Shown here piece by piece: positions 23,152-34,690 of a stretch of DNA of 64,000 nt. The stretch is from Tigriopus japonicus (lineage: Eukaryota; Arthropoda; Copepoda; Harpacticoida; Harpacticidae). Each line of letters starts with the position of its first letter. Positions within the stretch are counted from its first letter, which is position 1. The notes below the pieces were generated by a model. The model was not told the DNA's origin. It did no database searches and saw only the letters and a list, made by a program, of their open reading frames with translations. The translations under genes and the position numbers were made by a program. The stretch covers positions 1-64,000 of the forward strand of contig JAAGOF010000121.1 of the NCBI GenBank assembly GCA_010645155.1. Reading direction: 5' to 3'.

Positions 23152-23700
23152 GCTTGCTTGGTTGACCTACAAATTCCCTTCAATTATTACCTTAATCTTG
23201 GGAAAGACGAGATTTTCTTTCCGGTCCACAAACTTTGTGAGTGTGTGAACTTCCGGAGGTCACTAGAGCATGGGGAGGTCTGGGAGGTTGGTTGTTCCAT
23301 TCAAATAGTGATTGGAAATGACTTACTAGCTAACAGAAATGTCCACAGTGGAACATTACGATGTAGAGAGGGATGTATTTTAGAAACATATTGATTTTAC
23401 ATAAGAAGTTTGAAAACGTCATCTTATTGTCAAAAAGTAGTCAGACACCTACATCTGAAGGTTACGTGATTTTCCTCAAACTAATTTATTGTGATTTAGA
23501 AATACATTTTTAAGCTGGGTGACGTCAGACTAGGTTATGTAAGGTTATATTGTATATTTGTATAGAACCTTGAATTACTTTGTAAAATACAATATGAGAA
23601 TTGAGGTATGTATTCTTATAGAAAACGGAACTTAGATATTTCTGTTTATCTCAACTGTGCTAGTTTATATGGGCATTCAGGGATTTAAGCCAACCAAATA
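23152..23700. other. Upstream flank of the channel gene
   Basis: Sequence 5' of the channel start codon, presumably containing its promoter and 5' UTR. No clear TATA box or other motif can be assigned. Confidence 0.4.
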
Positions 23701-23711
23701 AAAAACATACA

Positions 23712-24384
23712 AGGTGCGGAGGGAAATTTTCCGCCCGAAAATCTTAATTTCCTGCCAAACCAAATAAGGCGTGATGAATCTAAAAACATCATTTTGAAAT
23801 TGTGCTTTTCTTCTACACGTGTTGCAAACAAACTTTTTCGTAAATACGATCATGTTGGAACAGGAGACAAAGGCACCAAATCTCGGATTTTAGCCGGTGC
23901 TCAACTCAAGAAGACTTGAGAAATCGCCGGATTCATTAGTTATTTCGAATACAAAAACAGAGCAACCAAAAACGAAAGCAGGGAAAAAGGACAATGATCA
24001 GATTTTTTGTTCAATTTTCCCCACTTCTAGTCTTCATTTGGGGTCCTTGGCTTTCATTTCTTGGTTGCGTTATTTTCAAAAGCTATATGACCATCGAAAA
24101 CCGTCAATTTCCCAAATTCTTTAGTACTGTTTTGGTGCCGAGCAAAAAAGAACATATTCATGCATTTGCACACATTGTGGAAGTAACGCCCATCCATAAC
24201 ATTTGCTGTATTTCTGCAGCAAGAAAACCAAACTGATGATTTTGACATCGCAATAAAGATATTCTATTCTAAGAAAAAGAACATTAATAAAAGAAAAACG
24301 AAGCTTCAAAATGGTGTTTTTAGATTCATCACGCCTTGTTTGGTTTGGCAATTAGTCGGACAAAAAAATTCCCCTCCGCACCCT
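23712..24384. mobile_element. Foldback/TIR element with about 90-bp ends
   Basis: The left end GGTGCGGAGGGAAATTTTCC and the reverse-complemented right end GGGTGCGGAGGGGAATTTTT are inverted, and the similarity continues through GCGTGATGAATCTAAAAACA, about 90 bases in. Total about 670 bases, located between the channel gene and the Ser-rich gene. No transposase; the open frames inside are short and unsupported. Confidence 0.75.
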
Positions 24385-24399
24385 GTAATGTGCTAAAAG

Positions 24400-25720
24400 C
24401 ATAATTTCATTCCTACATTATTCCAGCAATTACTAGTGACGTCATCATTTTTGGCGGGAAAAAAAGTTCGGAAGACCCGTGTTTCTGATGAGCGTGCGAG
24501 GTAACTAAAACGAAGGTTTAAGCCTGGTGATTGCAACAACGCCTTTCTTATCTGCACAAATTGAAGTTGAAATAGCAAATCTTGACATTGTATTTGCAAA
24601 AAAGTATGTTTTGTTGCTTTAATCTAAAATTTTGCTACATAAGTTGAGAGGGTTCTTCCGAACTTTGAAATTAGGAATGCCCGACTTTGAATGACAAGAT
24701 GGCCAAAGGAGATCGGTTCCTGGGGCAACTAAACCTAAAAACAAATAATTTGTTAAATTGAAGGCTTCCAATTTCTGCATTTGTTTTCAAATTACTTTGC
24801 AATACTTCTCAACACACATTAACCATGCCATTGCCCATTGATGCAACATTTTTCGAACATCTGACCCTAGAAAACTGAGATTTTTTTGGCAAGCCTACAC
24901 TGCTAACGGCAATTAGAGACGGCAGCAGGTCCGAAAAATGATACGATAATCACTCCCATTGAAGATATGTGAGTTTGTTCAGCAAAAGAAAAAGGAAAAA
25001 TCCTGCAGATTTTGACTCCAATTCTTAACAATGTATCACCTACGTAACATGTATGCAGAGTTATGGATCAATGTTAAGCACCTACTAACAATATGAGTGA
25101 AAGTCTGGGCCCAGTTGTGGTTAATACTAACGGGATGGAAAGTGGGTCAAGTTCCACGTCATTTTGTTCCAAATTGCTTGACTAATGGATACTTGTGGTT
25201 TGGCCATTTTTCCAACTCGAAGGTTGTTTCCAAAACAGAATATCTTGTGGTCTTTTCACCGCTGTAAACTGTTTGATTACTCAAAACCTGGGAGAATACT
25301 CTATTTGATGTGGGTTTGTCAGTTTTCCACGGTCAAAATGGAGGCACATGAGATCACACAATTCAAATACAACGACGCAATTTCACGAGAAGTTGCGTCT
25401 AATTATGTGGAATTCGTTATTCCAAGTCTTTATTTGATAATCTTACCTACATACATGCTATGCTACATATTTTACACAGTTTAAGCAAGATGTGATATGT
25501 CAGGAATTCTTGGCAATGCCAGATTTTTGTACATATTTCGAGGCACTTTGAATGCATTGATTCATAAACTAAGCTAAACATATTTTGGACGAATTTTTAA
25601 TAAAGGGTCCTTTTTTCAAGGAGATGTTTTAAATTGTTTACACGACCGCAGACATGAAATACTACAATACAACTTTGTTCAAAGCAATTAAATTGTGGGG
25701 TATCAAAGGTTATTTGATGC
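24400..25720. other. Intergenic, no gene supported
   Basis: AT-rich sequence between the foldback element and the end of the Ser-rich gene. An ATTAAA-type signal near 25600 on the minus strand could serve that gene. A 99-codon open frame at 25185-25484 lacks recognisable motifs or splice context. Confidence 0.4.
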
Positions 25721-25725
25721 CAGCA

Positions 25726-28700
25726 TCATGTCTTCTTATACGTTTGGGCAATTCTATCGAGCAAGGAAAATAATTCACTTTCCAGTTTTTGCTCTATATC
25801 TTGATTGGCCACGTCGCTCATTGTTTTCTCTGTCAAGGTCTCAATTAAATTAGTCCTAGTTTCAATCGTATTTTCTTCCGTGATTTCCACGTCATTCCTC
25901 GTTGTTGATGACTCAAAAGACTCGGAATTCGGTGTTGGAACAAAATCAAAATTGCTGTCTTCTTTCCTCGATAGATTTTCTTCATTGACCAAGATTGGAA
26001 CATATTGTTCCCCAATTGGAACAGTGGTGATCTTGGGAGTACTGGTTTGAAGAGTAGATGGAACCAATTGTTTCAAAGTAAATGGAACAGTGGCTTTATG
26101 TGCCACTTTCTTTTGCGGAAAAGTAGGGCTAAAAGTGGGCATTTTGGTCAATGGGAGCTCATTATCGTCGACCCTTCTGAAAACACTATATTCGTCTGAT
26201 TCCTTTGGAGTTGGTGTGGCATCGATCCAAATTGGAAATATTGAATACGGCGTGACGACATTCCAATCAAGAGTTGTTCCCAAATCAGAAACTTTTGGAA
26301 CTGATCCAAAGTTCTTCTCATGTTCTAAAGGAAGATCGGCAGGTTCGAATTTCTTCCGCACATCAAATTGTTTCCCTCTAATAGGCGTGGGTAAAGGTTT
26401 GGGCGTGGTAGGAATCGGGATACTTGGAGTGGCGTTTTGGGCCCTCAATTCAGTGGTATTCACGGTGAATTTGTGAACGGAAAGCACCAAACCCATTGGT
26501 TGAATGAAACCATAGATCATGATCATGACGAAGATAGTGATGACGAAAAAGAGCACCAAGACGAAAATAATGGCGACGTGGCGTTGTCAGATTCGCTCGC
26601 GAAGCTCGTCTTGAAGAAGCTGAGCCTTGGTGAAGGCCAAAGACTGCCAACCTGATGAGCAATAGGAGTAAGTAGAGTCACTCACATCACTGTTGCTAGC
26701 ATGACCGGAAAGCAAACTTCGTCTGAAACAAAAGAAATCAAATTTGAGAAGAGCCTTTAACATCCTCTCATTTCATTAGTGATGGACCGAAAGCGCTTTC
26801 GGCCGAAATTTCGGTTTCGGTTTCGGTTATGCCTACCGAAACCGAAAGCAGACAAGCACTATGTAAAATGGAGTTTGACAACAAAATCAAAAAAAAATTG
26901 GTCCAAAAACCTCTGAAATTTAAGTTTTCCGATTTTTCAAAATTTGCGACTACCCAACATCGAACACATGAGCATTCTAATTTTTAAGGCAGATTTTGCA
27001 TTTGAACAATTTTGTAATCAGCTGCTTTCGGTTTCGGTTTCGGTTTCGGTTATGAGCCCTTTAGGTCCATCACTACATTTCATGAACATTAATTTGGTGC
27101 TTTTTTGGGGGGGGGAGCGGATTTTTTAATACGCTACAAGGAATGGGATTCCCTGTAAAGAGAGTTAATGATTAATATAGTTTATAAAATTACCGTTTTT
27201 ATGAAATTTGATCTACTCCTAGAGTTCCTATTGGCAGATCTGTACAACCCTTGAACACTTTGGCCATTATTTTTTTAGTAGGATTGAAATAACGAAAGTA
27301 AAAGCCTTAATGTTATGGTAATCAACACAAAATACCGGTAAGTTCACTAATATTGGAACATTTTAATGTTTTGGAACCCAACTTTGAAATAAGTGGGTCT
27401 TTTAAGGAATTATTATGAAATAGGCCTTGAGCTTAAGACCCCCGTGTTATCAATTTAACAAAATGGAAAGTCAGTTTGGATAATTGCGAAGTAAAGAAAT
27501 CATCATTTTGAGGAAAATACCTAATGGGTTTTTATTGTAAAAATACGAATAAAACGTGCATAAATATTGCTACGAAAAATTATTTCCATTCATTCACCCA
27601 AATCAATATTCTCAATTGATCCAAGATCATCCAAGAGATGTATTTCATTCTTCCTCAAATCTTTTTTACAAACTTACTACAAAAATGGAATTACTTTTTG
27701 AATCCTGAAGCAACTAACGTTATAGGGCTAAAAATTCCCAATTTAAAGCCATTTCAATTTTTTTAGTTTATCTTATCCTTGTCTTCAGATGAGATACGAA
27801 TGGTGGACGTGTAGTAAAACCACTTCCTTGCACAAAACGTTTTTACAAAAAAACTGAGCATGAAATTAACAGTAAACGTTTGCCTTCATGTGTTCCAATA
27901 CAACATTACCTCCGACCTCTTGCAGTTTGGGAGCTTCCAGTGGTTGATAAAGAACTATTTGTAGGACTGCCTGCTGTGGTTATTCCGGATAACAACTCAT
28001 CCTCCTCATGATACTCATCCTCTTCCTCTAAAATGGCATCCTATAGGGAACAGGAATCAAAATCGTGTTTCATAAACGGAATTTGGAACATGTTCCTTAC
28101 GACTCCATACAGATCCCCCGACTCATGCGAAGAAGATCTCGTGGAAGAATATCCGGCATCTCGTGCACGCACAAACTGGCTTCGCCGTTCGGCGCAACTA
28201 ATTTGGGACACCGTTCTGGAACTTGTTCCACTTTTGGAAACGGTTCCACCGGAACGGGATCTTGAGCTTGAAGAGCCTCGAGTGGTTGAGGATGTTCTAT
28301 TGGCTTGACTGGGACTTGTTCCACTAGGGTTGGTGGTTTGGGATCTTGTTCCGCTGGATCGACTAATACTGGAGGGGGTGGTGCGGGTATTGAAGCTGGT
28401 TGAAGATCGTTGATCTTTGGGACTTCTGTTGATGAAAGACTGAATCAAAAGGAGAGAAATTTGGCACTAAGTACATTCTTTGGTTAGGTCTTTGTTTAGT
28501 AAGGATGATTCAAGGTATTTGGAACATGTATGAATTAAAAAAGGAACTACGACTTGCCTCTCCCCACATCTGGATGGCGGCAGTTCCATCATAAGAATAC
28601 CAGAACCAGAATCGTCACCGTCCATGTCATGAATCTCAATTATATCAACGTCACTTAGAGGAGCGCTCTCTTCAGCAACGTCTTCCAGTTCTTCATCTGC

Positions 28701-29364
28701 ATTAGCTTCATCGTCTTCGTCCTCAGTTTCATCCTCTTCGTCATCTTCTTCTTCTATGTCAGATGGCGTTGAACCATTGAGATTCTCCGGAGGAACATGG
28801 AGCTCAATAATATCAACCTAATATTAGAAAAAGCACATCAGAACATGAAAGCGTGTTTAGCACTTTTTTAACCTCTTCATCCATGGCTTCGTCGGATTCC
28901 CCTTCAAGATCGTTCATTACTCCGGCATCGTTGTCTATGTCCACAGATGTGCTCTGTTTCTTCATTTTCGAAGGTGTTCCACTTGATCCATTTGGAACCT
29001 TCAGTAGTCCAAGAAGAAGCAAAATGAAAAAAAAATATCAAGAAGTTTCGTTATTAGCTCTTTACCTTCGAGTATTTCCAGCCTTGCGAAGAGCACTCTG
29101 ACACTATTCGTTTGGCTTTTCCAGATTCAAGTGAAGCATTGGCACGTCGTGCACTGGTTCCACTAGTTGATTTACTTCCGGATTTTGTAACGGAGGGCGA
29201 AGGGTTTGGGGACGATTTCTGGGCCAACATTCCAGCTTTCCGTCTTCTGTCATTTGGACGAACCCGATTGGTAGCAGGAGAGTTGCTACCCATGGATCCT
29301 CCGTCCTCAGTGGAAAAGGTTTTGTTCCTTCCACTGGATGTTCCACGGCTTTGTCGGCTCGAAT
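25726..29364 (-). CDS. Unrecognised Ser-rich, acidic protein with SUMO-interaction-like motifs and a possible readthrough membrane tail
   Basis: I do not recognise the family. Exons visible: 29364-29066, 28998-28873, 28817-28554, 28439-28101, 28040-27910 and 26722-26587; 5' exons are not found. Composition: basic/Ser-rich (SSRQSRGTSSGRN, KSGSKSTSGTSARR), then strongly acidic with two near-identical motifs VDIIELH and VDIIEIH beside long Asp/Glu runs, then a 113-codon Ser/Thr/Arg exon, then LTYSYC-like Ser-rich sequence ending LLQDELRERI. There TGA (26587-26589) is followed by CAA. The same frame continues as QRHVAIIFVLVLFFVITIF, a clear transmembrane segment, and about 250 more residues rich in Thr/Pro to a stop at 25726. 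Readthrough, a nonsense allele, or a separate start at an internal ATG near 26530 are alternatives. The intron between the last two exons holds a hAT MITE. Confidence 0.55.
26777..27075. mobile_element. hAT-type MITE (TAGTGATGGACCGAAAG family), copy 2
   Basis: 299 bases with inverted ends TAGTGATGGACC and a perfect 8-bp target duplication CATTTCAT on each side (26769-26776 and 27076-27083). Subterminal GGTTTCGGTTTCGG arrays are present at both ends. Same family as 16044-16377, inverted. The perfect duplication suggests a fairly recent insertion. It lies in an intron of the Ser-rich gene. Confidence 0.92.
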
Positions 29365-30134
29365 CTGTTAACGCATGTGGAAGGCACGTTAGAATGCAAA
29401 TTCTTTATTGCGATAAGGTCATTAATTTTAGAGTGTGGGAGAGAAATACTGTGCTAGAACAAGGATTTCAATGTACTTCAATTGTTGGGAGCATTGGTGA
29501 ATAACTATCTACTGTACTCAAAGCGCCAGTTTTCAAGGCTTTTAGGGGAGTAGAGCCATCTATTGCCGATTTCATGCGGTAACAGTTCTTAATAGAAATG
29601 GCTGGATTTGTGAAATGAGCCGAGCAACTCAGGTCAGCCAACGGCCCTGTTTTATTGCTAGCGATATGATCAAAACGCTTAGTTAAGCAACCTTTCTGCA
29701 TGTCCCATGGTTTGGCTGCGGCTGCTGTATATAAAACACAGCCTTTTTAACAGGACCGCACTTGATTTGGCAATTTTTTACTTTACTTTGTTATACTCGA
29801 GCTATGCACGAGGGTTTATAAATCGTCGTACACCTATTTTGGAGGTCAATTAAAACACTAAAGATCTTTCAAAAAGGAGAACTTTGCACCGAAACATTTT
29901 TTGTAAATCAAAATTTTAGATCTCATGTTAAAGTCAATAGGTCGCATGTCGATTGCAATAACTATCATAGTTTTATCATACCTTAAGGAAATCATTTTTT
30001 TCCCTCATGTTTAAACCCTCATCAGAGTAGATACGTGTTATGTCCCCCTCTTTATTTCCCCTCGAGAAAAGAGCACAATACGTTTCAAAAACTTTGATTG
30101 TTAACGAAAATATGTAACCTGTCAAATACAACAC

Positions 30135-30420
30135 CTCGAGCAAGCAATCGTAGCGTAAGGGTTGAGCATTCGCCAACTACCCGCAACACCCTTGGTTCGA
30201 ATCCCGGGCTTGCCGAGTCCTAGTGGCCTGTGGTACTAAGTTACATGCAGTAGTCACGGCCTTTGACGGCTTAAATGGGCGAATCTGGGGTCATTCCCAC
30301 GGGTGAGGTAAAAATTCATGCTTGTCAAGTAGAGCGGCAATACCCCCACAGAGCACACAGCCTTTATCCGATCGCAGCTGCGAAACTGCGTGCTGACTCC
30401 AGAAAAAAACGAAAAAACCC
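30135..30420 (+). repeat. tRNA-derived SINE (third family)
   Basis: The head has acceptor-like complementary ends (GCAAGC ... GCTTGC), an A-box-like TAGCGTAAGGGTTGAGCA and a perfect B box TTGGTTCGAATCCC at about 30192. A roughly 200-base body follows, ending AGAAAAAAACGAAAAAACC. The T stem has a mismatch and there is a long extra body, so this is a SINE and not a tRNA gene. It lies between the TMEM26-like gene and the Ser-rich gene. Confidence 0.65.
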
Positions 30421-30526
30421 CATTTTCAACTTCTTTAAACAGCAGCTGCACGATGAGTTTTAATTATGTCAGAAATAATACAGAGCTTTTTCATGATTTT
30501 GAGATGAGAAAAGCAAAAAAAAAAAA

Positions 30527-31839
<1,313 letters not shown>

Positions 31840-31849
31840 CTGCATGAAA

Positions 31850-33040
31850 GATGCAGTTTTCAGATGCTAGATTCAATGTGTCATAGATGTCTGGAAAATG
31901 GATGTTGTACTGGAGAGATATCCGGTTTGTCAAGACTTTGTAGAGAGAGATCTTATCTTTAAGGGCTAAGGTTGTTTTGTTAGAAATGCAGAATTATTTG
32001 TTACGTTTTCTAAAGAGAGCGCTACCTTTTTTGTTCAATGCTTCCTAAAGAAAATGAACGACCAAGGTTTTCTTGGGTCGTTCCCAGAGGGTGTCTAAAT
32101 TTGGGTTTTTCTGTGCTTGGAGCCTTCTTAAATTTGTGTCAATTCTATTGACTCAAATCTATGTGTACTGTTTCGTGTCATTTTCAATTCAATGGTATTA
32201 TGTTCCTTTGTAGGTTTCTAACCTTCACAAAAGCCGCCATTTTTTCGTCATTGCTTTGAGCTTTTGCGGGTTGGAAGGCAAGGTTGAAAATTAAAGAGTT
32301 TGTTAGTTCATCAATATAAACCGTAGTACAGCTTACTGACTTTTCAGAATCTGTTTTTGGTAAACACTGAGCAGACCCAAAAACATGATTATTGATTTGC
32401 CTAATTTTTACATGCAACGAAAATCAATATTTAAACATACATCGTCATTTCTGTTCTTGTCTAGATTTTAGAATATGATTACTCAAAGAAGGAACCATCT
32501 TCAATCGCAAAGCGTATAAAATTTGAAATGTACTATTTAGCTCGAATATTAGTGCTGAAGAGTTTTAGAAAAAATTTGCGTATTTAATTTTAACAAAGCC
32601 GTCAAAATCATCTTTTAGACTGTTTTTTTCTGCAACTTCAAATATTTTTGTCATTTTCCTTCACATTTCATAAGTTTTGAAAATGCATTCGACTTCATTT
32701 TTTCATTATTCTAGTAGATTTGCATTTTTTGCTTATTGGCTTATTTATTGAAATTTGATGTACGATACCTTTTCTAGTTTTAAAATTTCTCTTTAAAATT
32801 TCTTTTTCAAATATCAAATAAACAATTGAGAAGGCCAGTTCAATTAGCTTTTGCAAATGTGTTTTTGGAAGTTTTTTTGAATTGTATCAACTAAAGAATA
32901 CTTCAGGTGTACCCAAAAACTGAAAGCAATGCATGCAATATACTGTAGTGCATCAGTAAAATAATGAAAGTGTGAAAATCAAATCTTAAGGTGCAAGCGT
33001 TTTAGACTCAAAATGCAAAATTTTACTACTTTACTACTAC
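31850..33040. other. Flank/intron upstream of TMEM26-like exons
   Basis: AT-rich with no recognised repeat. It should contain the 5' exons of the TMEM26-like gene, but apart from the weak ATGGCG candidate near 32240 (minus strand) I see none. The exon may lie beyond the retrotransposon or be lost. Confidence 0.4.
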
Positions 33041-33042
33041 TA

Positions 33043-33392
33043 CCGGGTGCGTAAGAAGTCCCTGGGGCTTTGGGTCGAGGGTCGAACGCTCCGCCCTCCG
33101 CCGCAATACACCGCTCCAGCCTGGCCCTAAACCTGGCTTACCTGGAGTCGAAGCTGGGATCCAGGGGGTTCTGGTCCAAGGGGATTTGGCCCCCAAACTC
33201 CTGTAACCTGAACCCCCTGGACTTCAGCGTGAAAAATAGACTATTTGGAAGCCCTTCGACGTGTCCTACTTGCTCAAGAACTTCAAGGAGTCGATCGGCA
33301 AAGCCCCCTTTGTTTACTTTTTTGTATGTATTTTTTTGAAAGTCCATGAAGATGGGGTTCGGGACTGCCCCAGGGACTTCTTACGCACCCGG
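33043..33392 (+). mobile_element. Tc1/mariner-derived MITE with transposase remnant
   Basis: 350 bases with perfect 23-base inverted ends, CCGGGTGCGTAAGAAGTCCC at the left, and TA on both sides (33041-33042 and 33393-33394). The interior plus-strand frame keeps a transposase relic, WPPNSCNLNPLDFS, corresponding to the WPPNSPDLNPLD motif around the last catalytic Asp of Tc1/mariner/maT enzymes. It is an internally deleted derivative of a once autonomous element. GC-rich compared with its surroundings. Confidence 0.88.
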
Positions 33393-33421
33393 TAGAAACT
33401 TGATATGATTTTTTCAGTACT

Positions 33422-34212
33422 GTGTCTACCATTGAAACAAAACCCAAATTCCCCTGTCTAGTACTAGACTTCACGTGCACCCCCGCCAATAATACCCTTT
33501 CGACCACTGTGATTGCGGACTTTCTCTTCGTGGAGCTGAATTTGGCAAAAGCTGAGGAGAAAAAGTTGTCTAAAATACCAAGTCCACCAAACAGTGATGG
33601 TTCCAGAAAGGTGGTCAAGGTCCTAACTGATAAAGATATCATAGTAAAGGACAGATTTGGTGACTTGTTTGAATTTCAAAGAAGATATGATCAAGTGACG
33701 TGGCAATGCTCTATCAGAGGAGGAAAGAAGAACACCAACTTTAGACTCCTGAGGCTAGTTTTTTAAGACGCAAAGATCGATCTTAAGATCGTACTTTAGT
33801 ACTGTAAGTTCGATCTTGAGATCGATCTTTGCGCTTAAAAAACTAGCCTCTGAATGTCCCAGACGATTGCGAAACCAACCAACTATTGGAGCAGGTAAGA
33901 GGATTTGCAGGACCTTTATCCTACCTGAAAGATGAAGTATTCGGGTACAACGACGATCCTAGGCTCTCAGGGATTGCAAATGGAAACAAGACAATCCTAA
34001 TTGAGGTACTTAAACCTGTCCCAGAGTATATCTCAATTGGAAACAGAAATATTCGCATTGTTCACAAAAGTCAACCTCGGAGATGTTTTAAATGTCATGG
34101 AGAGGGCCATTTCCAAGGGAATTGTCAAGTGGCTGAATTTGACCGGAAAGCAAGTGATCCAGATGCCATCGAGTGTGAATCAAGCCAATCTAAGAATGAA
34201 GAATTTCTGTAG
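33422..34212 (+). pseudogene. Retrotransposon ORF1 (CCHC zinc-knuckle protein), interrupted by a MITE
   Basis: Gag-like RNA-binding protein remnant. Two pieces are open: 33422-33752 and from about 33850 to 34212, the second holding CFKCHGEGHFQGNC. A palindromic MITE separates them. The shift caused by the insertion (101 bases including one copy of the short duplication) accounts exactly for the change of frame between the pieces. Confidence 0.75.
33753..33849. mobile_element. 97-bp palindromic MITE, copy 2, inside retrotransposon ORF1
   Basis: GGCTAGTTTTTTAAGACGCA and its reverse complement form the arms; the centre is GATCGATCTTAAGATCG-type. It is the same family as 5324-5420. CTGA occurs on both sides (33749-33752 and 33850-33853), a plausible 4-5 bp target duplication. 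Confidence 0.85.
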
Positions 34213-34690
34213 GAAGGAGCAGATCCAACAAAGGTGCAACCATTGTCGGAGCTTCCTGCCGAAGATGCGCCTGAACTCGCCGGATCAGAAGGTGGAGCTG
34301 TGGATCTAACCAGTGCGTATAAACAATCAAGGCAAAAACGAGAAGAACATATGACAATTACAATGAATCATGGACGGAAGAAATCACGGGTCGCACCTGT
34401 CCAGGGTGTAGTGACGAGATTGGGAAGTTCTCATTTTAGAGATGACCACTTTAAGGGTGTGAGGGAACCAGACAAGGTCCGAAGAGTTTCCGATGATCCC
34501 CAAGGAAGGAAGGAAGACGAAGAACCGAAAGGAGGGTCGGACTGATTTTCATCGTTACATTTACAATGGGAAATTTCACATCATGGAAGGTTCTTTCTCC
34601 ATTATTGGATAGTGTTGGAAAGACTTTGATCATCTGTCTGAGCAATATCGCTTGCATTATGCATAATTCCCAAATCCAACTTCAAGCTGA

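Noticed and set aside
25185..25484. 99-codon plus-strand frame
   Set aside because: No motif, splice context or similarity recognised; its length is within chance expectation for AT-rich DNA.
26090..26476. 128-codon plus-strand frame
   Set aside because: It is the antisense shadow of the Thr/Pro-rich tail frame on the minus strand.
29468..29701. 77-codon minus-strand frame as a 5' exon of the Ser-rich gene
   Set aside because: No convincing donor in the required phase and its composition is unlike the neighbouring exons.
30135..30210. Functional tRNA gene
   Set aside because: The boxes are good, but the T stem is mismatched, the anticodon arm is poor and a SINE-like body with an A-rich tail follows.
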